A stretch of DNA of 64,000 nucleotides from Gordonia amarae NBRC 15530 (lineage in GTDB: Bacteria > Actinomycetota > Actinomycetes > Mycobacteriales > Mycobacteriaceae), in the NCBI RefSeq assembly GCF_000241345.1, contig NZ_BAED01000075.1, positions 32,330 to 96,329 of the forward strand, in the 5' to 3' direction. Below the pieces are notes generated by a model. That model was not told where the DNA came from and did not search any database. It worked only from the letters and a program-made list of their open reading frames with translations. The stretch's first letter is position 1, and every line of letters starts with the position of its first letter. Positions 58,768 through 64,000 of this stretch are shown here, one piece after another. The translations under genes were made by a program, and so were the position numbers.

Positions 58768-59406
58768 ATGAAGAAGTACGCCGTCCGTGCCGGCGACACC
58801 TTGTCTGCACTCGCCGATGCCGAATACGGGGACGGCGAGCTGTACACGGTGATCGCCGCCGCCAACGACCTCGCCGACCCCGACCTCATCACGGTCGGCC
58901 AGGAACTGCTCATCCCGTACGTGACCAGACGGCACCGGTTCGCCGGACCCGACTCGAGTGCGGCCCGCGCCGAGATCACGCACAGGTACTACTCCGAACC
59001 GGCCGACACCATCATCTGGGAGGTTGCCAACCACGTCGCGCAACGCGCCATCGACCCCGGCGCCTGGCTGCTGATCCCCGACATCGCGGACGTGCCGGGG
59101 CACACCGTCGTCGAGAACGAATCCCTGCAGATCCTCGCCGAACGATGGTACGGCGACCGGAGTCTGGCCGTGATCATCGAACGCGCCAATCGCCTCCCGT
59201 CGTCCGACGTGACTCCGGGGCAGGTCATCATCGCGCCGAGATTCAACCGGCGCGTGCAGGTCGGCGGCCAGACGGTGCGCGGCGTGTGCACGAGCCAGTA
59301 CGGCGACGCCTGGCTGCATCGCTGGGTGCCGATCGTGATCGCCGCCAATCGGATCACCGACCCGGACGCGATCGTATCCGGGCAGACCCTGCTCATGCCG
59401 AGCTGA
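58768..59406 (+). CDS. LysM-repeat protein 2, no signal peptide
   Basis: A 212-residue paralogue of the protein at 55780. The same four-module layout is visible: KKYAVRAGDTLSALADAEYG with GQELLIPYV; a middle part with IDPGAWLLIPDI; QILAERWYGDRSLAVIIERA; and a last module ending GQTLLMPS. The stretch VPYVTRRHR/IPYVTRRHR is nearly identical in the two. No signal peptide. Ligand unknown. Starts at ATG 58768 behind the shared palindrome, divergent from the oxidoreductase-sigma pair. Confidence 0.8.
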   Translation: MKKYAVRAGDTLSALADAEYGDGELYTVIAAANDLADPDLITVGQELLIPYVTRRHRFAGPDSSAARAEITHRYYSEPADTIIWEVANHVAQRAIDPGAWLLIPDIADVPGHTVVENESLQILAERWYGDRSLAVIIERANRLPSSDVTPGQVIIAPRFNRRVQVGGQTVRGVCTSQYGDAWLHRWVPIVIAANRITDPDAIVSGQTLLMPS

Positions 59407-59437
59407 GGTCCGGGTAATGTTCGTGTGGCAAAAGAGA

Positions 59438-59464
59438 GTTACCGCCCGGTAATCGTGGTTTAAC
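59438..59464. promoter_or_regulatory. TTACCG-CC-CGGTAA dyad, possible GlnR-type site
   Basis: A perfect TTACCG/CGGTAA dyad (59439-59452). In the register GTTAC-N6-GTAAT-N6-TTAAC it also resembles an actinobacterial GlnR site. It lies 25 bases before the ABC transporter start, overlapping where the promoter must be. The 82-base leader is too short for a TPP or FMN riboswitch. Confidence 0.45.
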
Positions 59465-59488
59465 AGACGGCTCTTAGCGTCACGTGGC

Positions 59489-60319
59489 ATGACCGCACCC
59501 CTGGGCACAGGGATTGACATCTCTGCTCTGACAAAGACGTTCACCACCCGCGGACTGCGTGGGAGTTCGACGGTGACGGCTCTGTCGGAGGTGTCGCTAC
59601 AGACCCCGCAGGGATCGTTCCTGTCGCTCCTCGGGCCGTCCGGATGCGGCAAGTCGACGGTGCTACGCATCCTCGCCGGCCTGGAGAAACCCACCTCGGG
59701 CACCGCCCTGATGAACGGGCAGTCCCCGCAGGAACTGCAGCGCAACCACCAGCTCGGCATCGCCTTCCAGGATTCGGCGCTACTGCCGTGGCGGTCCGTC
59801 GAATCCAACATCCGGCTCCCGCTACAGGTCGGCGGGGTCAAGGACGCCGGTGGCTCCCAAGACAGCGACGGCCTCGTCGCCGAACTCATCGAACTCGTCG
59901 GCCTCACTGGATTCGAGAAGGCCAAACCGGCGATGCTCTCGGGCGGTATGCGCCAGCGGGTGTCCATCGCCCGGGCCCTCGTCGTGCGGCCCACCGCGCT
60001 GCTGCTCGACGAACCGTTCGGCGCGCTCGACGACATGACCCGCCAGCGCCTCAACGTCGAGTTGTTGCGCATCTGGACCGAGAAACCGGCGACGACGCTG
60101 ATGGTGACGCACGGCATCGCCGAGGCGGTGTTCCTGTCCGACACGGTCGCCGTGATGAGCCCACGGCCCGGCCGGGTCGTCGAGGTCGTCGACATCGATC
60201 TGCCGCGCCCGCGGGTGCCGGAGATGATGCGCACCCCCGAGTTCCACGCGATCCACGATCACCTGTCGGGGGTGCTGTTCGGCGTCAAGGCATCCGGGGA
60301 CAAGGCGGCGCATGTCTGA
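59489..60319 (+). CDS. ABC transporter ATP-binding protein (nitrate/taurine/NMT1 type)
   Basis: A 276-residue ATPase of the SsuB/TauB/ThiZ group. Walker A GPSGCGKST is at 49-57, the Q-loop is in GIAFQDSALLPWRS, signature LSGGMRQR at about 150-157, and Walker B LLLDEPFGALDD. It energises the importer with two permeases and a binding protein encoded downstream. Overlaps the first permease gene by 8 bases. Confidence 0.93.
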   Translation: MTAPLGTGIDISALTKTFTTRGLRGSSTVTALSEVSLQTPQGSFLSLLGPSGCGKSTVLRILAGLEKPTSGTALMNGQSPQELQRNHQLGIAFQDSALLPWRSVESNIRLPLQVGGVKDAGGSQDSDGLVAELIELVGLTGFEKAKPAMLSGGMRQRVSIARALVVRPTALLLDEPFGALDDMTRQRLNVELLRIWTEKPATTLMVTHGIAEAVFLSDTVAVMSPRPGRVVEVVDIDLPRPRVPEMMRTPEFHAIHDHLSGVLFGVKASGDKAAHV

Positions 60320-61130
60320 GGTCGCCACCGCGCCGGCGCCGACCGCGGTGCCGGCGCTCAAACGGATCGCCGACGGACGGTACACGGCGGGTGCGGTGGG
60401 CATCGCCGGGCTGCTGGTGCTGTGGTCGATGGCCGGTGCGTTCGAATGGTTCCGCGGCACCATCCCCACCCCGTGGGCCGTGCTGTCGGCGATCAGCGAC
60501 ACCGGATTCTCCTTCTACGCCAAACATTTCGCGGAGACGACGGAACTGGCGCTGCGCGGCTTCGTGTGGGGCAACCTGCTGGCGATCGCGCTGGCCGTCG
60601 CGGTGATCTTGTTCCCGCCCATCGAAGGTCTGGCCACCCAGCTGGCGATCGTCTCCTACTGCACCCCGATCATCGCGGTGGCGCCGATCATCCAGGTGGC
60701 CTTCGCCGAGGTGCAGACGATGATCGTGTTCCTCGCCGCCATCTCGGTGTTCTTCACGACGATGATCGGCACCCTGTCGGGCCTGCGCACCCCGCACCGC
60801 CGGAGCCTCGACCTGGTGAAGGTGTACGGCGGCGGCCGCTGGCAACAACTCTGGCGGGTGCGGCTGGTATCGGCGCTGCCGAACACGCTGGGCGCCGTCA
60901 AGATCGCCGCCCCCGCCGCGGTGCTGGGTGCGGTGCTCGGCGAGTTCCTGGCGATGCCGGAGACCGGTGCCGGACCGGCGATGATCGTCGCCCAGCAACG
61001 CGGCGACATCCCGCAGGTGTGGGCGATAGCGCTGATCAGCGGTGCCATCGCCGGTATCGGGTACGGGATCGTCGCCGTCATCGCACGATTCGCCACGCGG
61101 TGGTCCTCGGGCCAGGCGGTGTTCGGATGA
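60312..61130 (+). CDS. ABC transporter permease 1
   Basis: A 272-residue inner-membrane permease of the BPD_transp_1 family with about 6 helices. The EAA loop reads SLDLVKVYGGGRWQQLWRVRLVSALP, here quoted by its ends only; the helix after it is AAVLGAVLGEFLAMPETGAG. It pairs with permease 2, with which it shares the pattern KVYGGGRW/TVYGGGRW. Its last codons (SSGQAVFG) and stop are part of a 53 bp tandem duplication. Confidence 0.9.
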   Translation: MSEVATAPAPTAVPALKRIADGRYTAGAVGIAGLLVLWSMAGAFEWFRGTIPTPWAVLSAISDTGFSFYAKHFAETTELALRGFVWGNLLAIALAVAVILFPPIEGLATQLAIVSYCTPIIAVAPIIQVAFAEVQTMIVFLAAISVFFTTMIGTLSGLRTPHRRSLDLVKVYGGGRWQQLWRVRLVSALPNTLGAVKIAAPAAVLGAVLGEFLAMPETGAGPAMIVAQQRGDIPQVWAIALISGAIAGIGYGIVAVIARFATRWSSGQAVFG

Positions 61131-61212
61131 GTGACACGGCTAGCGTTACGCAGGGGTCGTCGGGCCAGGCGGTGTTCGGATGAGTGACACAGCAAGCGCT
61201 ACCACAGAAACC
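61107..61212 (+). repeat. 53 bp tandem duplication at the permease junction, with an 18-codon remnant
   Basis: Units begin at 61107 and 61160. The first 31 bases (TCGGGCCAGGCGGTGTTCGG ...) are identical, then they drift. The first unit holds a start-like copy of permease 2 (MSDTASVTQG), which runs only 18 codons (61127-61183) and ends in SSGQAVFG like permease 1. It overlaps both permease genes by ATGA, so it may act as a translational bridge. Confidence 0.85.
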
Positions 61213-62061
61213 TCGGTGGTGACCATCGAGGAGGCGTCCTCGGCCGGTGACAAGGCCACCCCCGGCATTGTCGCCGCGCTGTGGCCGATTGCCCGGTTCC
61301 TCGGCTCGCTGGTCCTGTCGTTCGTGCTGATCCTGGCGATCTGGTGGCTGTTCCTGCTCGCCTTCCCCGACGTCGGCCCGATCATCGGCCGCACCCCCGC
61401 CGACGTGTTCGCCTTCCTGTTCACCGACGACGGCGCCGCACGGGCGCGCGGCACGATCTTCGACGATCTCTGGATCACCCTCGCCGACGCCGGTATCGGC
61501 TTCGTCACCGGCATGATCGCCGCGATTGTCGCCGCCGCACTGTTCGTTGTGTCCCGTTCGGCGGCACAGACTTTCATGCCCATCGCGATGCTGTTGCGGT
61601 CGGTGCCGCTGGTGGCGATGACCCCGATCATCACGCTGGTGGTGGGTCGCGGGGTGGCGGTGGTGGCCGTGATGGGCGGCATCGTCGTGTTCTTCCCGGC
61701 ACTGGTGATGATCATGACCGGCCTGGCGGGTGCGCCCAAGCAGATCGGTGATGTGATCACCGTGTACGGGGGTGGCCGCTGGACCACCTTGCGGCGCTCG
61801 GCGATTCCGTCGGCGGTGCCCGCGTTGTTCAGCGCGGCAAAGGTTTCGGTGCCCGGCGCACTGATCGGTGCGACAGTCGCCGAATGGCTCGGCACCAACA
61901 AGGGGCTCGGTGCGACGCTGCAACAGGCTCTACCCGCCGCCGCCTACAACGAACTGTGGGCGTCGGTGCTGGTGATCACGGTGTCCTCGATCGTGCTGTA
62001 CGCGATCGTCGGCATCATCGAAACAGTCGTCCTGGCCCGGATGGGTATGGAACTGACGTGA
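61180..62061 (+). CDS. ABC transporter permease 2
   Basis: A 293-residue permease with an N-terminal cytoplasmic tail (MSDTASATTETSVVTIEEAS) and six helices. The EAA loop is DVITVYGGGRWTTLRRSAIP. The start is in the second copy of the tandem duplication and overlaps the 18-codon remnant by ATGA. It forms a heterodimer with permease 1. Confidence 0.9.
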   Translation: MSDTASATTETSVVTIEEASSAGDKATPGIVAALWPIARFLGSLVLSFVLILAIWWLFLLAFPDVGPIIGRTPADVFAFLFTDDGAARARGTIFDDLWITLADAGIGFVTGMIAAIVAAALFVVSRSAAQTFMPIAMLLRSVPLVAMTPIITLVVGRGVAVVAVMGGIVVFFPALVMIMTGLAGAPKQIGDVITVYGGGRWTTLRRSAIPSAVPALFSAAKVSVPGALIGATVAEWLGTNKGLGATLQQALPAAAYNELWASVLVITVSSIVLYAIVGIIETVVLARMGMELT

Positions 62062-62075
62062 AAGGCAATACGCAC

Positions 62076-63149
62076 ATGACCACCTCCTCCTCGGCCTCCG
62101 GAATGGACCGGCGTTCGTTCCTGCGTTACTCGATGCTCGCCGGCGGTGCGCTCGGCGCGCTCGGTGTGTCGGGTGCGCTGACCGCCTGCGGCAGCGACGA
62201 CGACTCCGGCGGCGGTTCGTCGTCGAGTAATCCCAAGGTGCAGCTGTCGTGGCAAAAGAACATCGAATTCGCCGGTGAATACTGGGCTTTGGAGAAGGGC
62301 TACTTCCAAGCGGCGGGGATGACGCCGGAGCTGATCACCGGCGGCGGTGCCGGTACCGGTGTCGAGACGGGGCTGACCTCCAACAAGGTGTGGATCGGTA
62401 TGACCGCGCCGCAGCTCACCGCACCGGTCATCCTGCAGGGGGCCAAACTCAAGACCGTCGCCGCCACCTTCCAGAAGAATCCGTTCTGCATCGTCTCCTC
62501 CGCCGGTAAACCCATCAACTCGCCGCAGGAGATGAAGGGCCGCAAGATCGGTGTGCAGGCTTCCAATGAGAACGTCTTCAAGGCGCTGCTGAACGCAAAT
62601 GGCATGAAGGACAGCGACGTTCAGAAGATCACCGTCCAGTACGATCCGACCCCGCTCACCAAGGGCGAGGTGGACGGTTGGGTCAGCTACGTCACCAACG
62701 AGCCGATCACGCTGGCAGCTGCCGGTTTCAAGAACACCCACTTCCTGTTCGCCGACTTTCACCTGCCGCTGGTCGCCGAAACCCTTGTGGTGCGGCAGGA
62801 AACCATCGACAACGAGCGCGACAAACTCAAGGCATTCATCAAGGCCGACATCCAGGGCTGGTACGACGCCGTTGCCGACCCCGCCGGATCGGCGAAACTC
62901 GCCGTCACCAAGTACGGCAAAGACCTCGGTCTCGATGAGGCCGAGCAGACCCTGGAAGCCAAGGCGCAGAACGGACTCGTCGTGTCCGCGGACACCAAGG
63001 CCAACGGCCTGCTCACCATGACCGACGAACTGATCGCCGAGAACATCGAGGCCCTGGCCAAGGCCGGCTACAAGATCACCGCCGACCAGATCTTCGACAT
63101 GTCCCTCATCAAAGAGGTCTACGAGGAGAACCCCGACCTCAAGAAGTGA
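62076..63149 (+). CDS. NMT1/THI5-like substrate-binding lipoprotein
   Basis: A 357-residue binding protein. The signal region has both a twin-arginine motif (DRRSFLR) and a lipobox (ALTAC), so it may be exported folded and lipid-anchored. The mature part starts with WQKNIEFAGEYWALEKGYF, the NMT1/THI5 signature of proteins that bind pyrimidine thiamine precursors, riboflavin or related aromatics. KGEVDGWVSYVTNEPITL lines the second lobe. The ligand is not certain. The ATG lies 15 bases after the permease 2 stop. A perfect hairpin follows. Confidence 0.9.
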   Translation: MTTSSSASGMDRRSFLRYSMLAGGALGALGVSGALTACGSDDDSGGGSSSSNPKVQLSWQKNIEFAGEYWALEKGYFQAAGMTPELITGGGAGTGVETGLTSNKVWIGMTAPQLTAPVILQGAKLKTVAATFQKNPFCIVSSAGKPINSPQEMKGRKIGVQASNENVFKALLNANGMKDSDVQKITVQYDPTPLTKGEVDGWVSYVTNEPITLAAAGFKNTHFLFADFHLPLVAETLVVRQETIDNERDKLKAFIKADIQGWYDAVADPAGSAKLAVTKYGKDLGLDEAEQTLEAKAQNGLVVSADTKANGLLTMTDELIAENIEALAKAGYKITADQIFDMSLIKEVYEENPDLKK

Positions 63150-63150
63150 C

Positions 63151-63201
63151 ATCTATCCGGAATCCTGGTGCCAGTGGGCGGCACCAGGATTCCGGATAGA
63201 T
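63151..63201. terminator. 22 bp perfect hairpin between convergent genes
   Basis: Arms beginning ATCTATCCGGAATCCTGGTG pair perfectly over 22 bp with a seven-base loop. It starts one base after the binding-protein gene and ends one base before the stop of the gene on the other strand, so it can terminate both. Confidence 0.85.
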
Positions 63202-63627
63202 TCACCGAACCTGCGCCGACAGGAAGCCGGGGACGGTGATGCCGCTCGGGGTGACCGTCACGACGACGCTGCCGGGGCCGGTACGCAGATCCACCGTCGG
63301 CGGATTGCCGTGCAGCCCGTGCGACAGTTTCGCCGACCCGCGCACCCCGGTCGACAGGTTGATCCAGTGCACCGGGGTGCTCGGGGTGCACCCCCAGCGT
63401 CCGTCGTCGCCACCGGTGATGGTTATGACGCCGGGCTTCGCACCCACCACCCCCACGCACCGGATCGCCGGAACGTCGAAACTGCCGTTCGGATTGCCGA
63501 ACGGCGCGGGCGGAACCTGGAACCGAACCGTCGTCGACGCCGTGGCCGGGCCTGCCGCGGTCACGACCGCGCCCGCCGCGGCCAGGACGGCCGCTCCGGA
63601 CATCACAACATGCCTGATTTTCCTCAT
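63202..63627 (-). CDS. Small secreted protein of unknown function
   Basis: A 141-residue exported protein. The signal peptide begins MRKIRHVVMSGAAVLAAAGA and ends near PATAS. The mature part of about 110 residues is beta-rich with two Cys (IRCVGVVG, WGCTPSTP) that could form a disulfide. AGGAGGAG is upstream of the ATG at 63627. No family recognised. Confidence 0.75.
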   Translation of the reverse strand: MRKIRHVVMSGAAVLAAAGAVVTAAGPATASTTVRFQVPPAPFGNPNGSFDVPAIRCVGVVGAKPGVITITGGDDGRWGCTPSTPVHWINLSTGVRGSAKLSHGLHGNPPTVDLRTGPGSVVVTVTPSGITVPGFLSAQVR

Positions 63628-63734
63628 GCCATCTCCTCCTGTCGATGCGGCGCCGACGACGTGCACGATGGCGCGGACACCTAGCTCACTGATTCGGATG
63701 GATCTCCCCACTGTAGGCCTGCGGAGAGATGAGG

Positions 63735-63908
63735 TCAGCCCGGTAGAACGACCGTGATCTCGAGCCGCCAGACTGCCGACATCACTTCCATGTCGAGGAT
63801 CGACGGTGTCCACAACACGTGATCTTTCATCGTTCGTCGTGCGGCGAGCTGAGCTTCGACGGGAAGGAACGCGTCGACCAACGTGCTCGCGTCGATAACT
63901 CGTCTCAC
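63735..63908 (-). pseudogene. Truncated PIN-domain (VapC-like) toxin
   Basis: A 57-residue frame starting GTG (VRRVIDASTLVDAFL) with the first PIN Asp and later DMEVMSAVWRLE with the second acidic site, then a stop. Full VapC toxins have about 130 residues with two more acidic sites, so the nuclease cannot be complete. The GTG overlaps the upstream stop by GTGA as in vapBC pairs. Sequence after the stop shows no PIN continuation. Confidence 0.65.
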
Positions 63909-64000
63909 CGGGGCGGATCGTACTCGTCGCGGACGGCTCCTGACAGGATCTCGTACCGCGATATCGATTCACTGTTGCGGACGACTGAACCGCCCCGGGG
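63905..64000 (-). CDS. Partial small protein upstream of the truncated toxin
   Basis: The last 31 residues of a gene that enters from beyond the right edge (SVVRNSESISRYEILSGAVR, then DEYDPPR). From its position and GTGA overlap it should be the antitoxin of the PIN fragment, but the wording VRNSESISRYEI also recalls the start of small GNAT proteins. Too little is visible to decide. Confidence 0.45.
   Translation of the reverse strand, partial: PRGGSVVRNSESISRYEILSGAVRDEYDPPR

Noticed and set aside
59407..59488. TPP or FMN riboswitch before the NMT1-type ABC operon
   Set aside because: The leader is only 82 bases and lacks the conserved riboswitch cores.

Overview
The window is high-GC actinobacterial chromosome and most resembles a mycolic-acid genus such as Gordonia. 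The evidence is strong C/G third-position codon use, F420-type and FadE-type enzymes, and a run of CDC48-like ATPase, pssA, psd and moeA (34974-40659) in the order remembered from Mycobacterium tuberculosis around Rv0435c-Rv0438c. The genus is inferred, not proved.

Layout, left to right. A truncated M20 peptidase is followed by a six-gene minus-strand cluster (531-7608): sulfotransferase, lipocalin-like protein, luciferase-like oxidoreductase, cysD, cysNC and a LysR regulator. It looks like a dedicated PAPS supply plus sulfotransferase unit. A plus-strand trio follows: rhodanese, MFS transporter and PLP lyase-like enzyme (7826-11460). An 8.1 kb integrative element lies in the 3' half of a tRNA-Pro(CGG) gene (11617-19741). 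It has an 81 bp perfect att repeat, a tyrosine integrase, an XRE repressor, a small excisionase-like protein, a RecA-fold helicase, an endonuclease VII-like HNH protein, several tiny unknown genes and a serine resolvase, but no capsid or transfer genes.

Beyond the element come an EthA-like monooxygenase, a HAD dehalogenase and an acyltransferase, a lipocalin-like unknown, RecQ, a Uma2 gene broken by one amber codon, and a complete mrp Na+/H+ antiporter operon (A/B fused, C, D, E, F, G). Next are two envelope-associated proteins, the phospholipid/MoeA block, and a lone TnpB element inserted one base before the start of a HAD-IIA gene. An SRPBCC protein, two acyl-CoA dehydrogenases, an amidase and a DUF559-type nuclease gene bracketed by two copies of one hairpin follow.

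The right part holds two SSS symporters with small DUF485-like partners and a LytS/LytR-type two-component system, probably for acetate or another monocarboxylate. Next is a locus in which two LysM-repeat paralogues, each preceded by the same 12 bp palindrome, flank an ECF41-like sigma factor and its FAD oxidoreductase. Last come an NMT1-type ABC importer, a small secreted protein, and the remains of a PIN-domain toxin module at the edge.

Two themes stand out. One is a set of long, near-perfect intergenic hairpins, some recurring with compensating base changes, some supplying stop codons, and one family expanded in frame inside a histidine kinase. The other is very tight gene packing with ATGA, GTGA or TTGA overlaps, which often decides the start codon.
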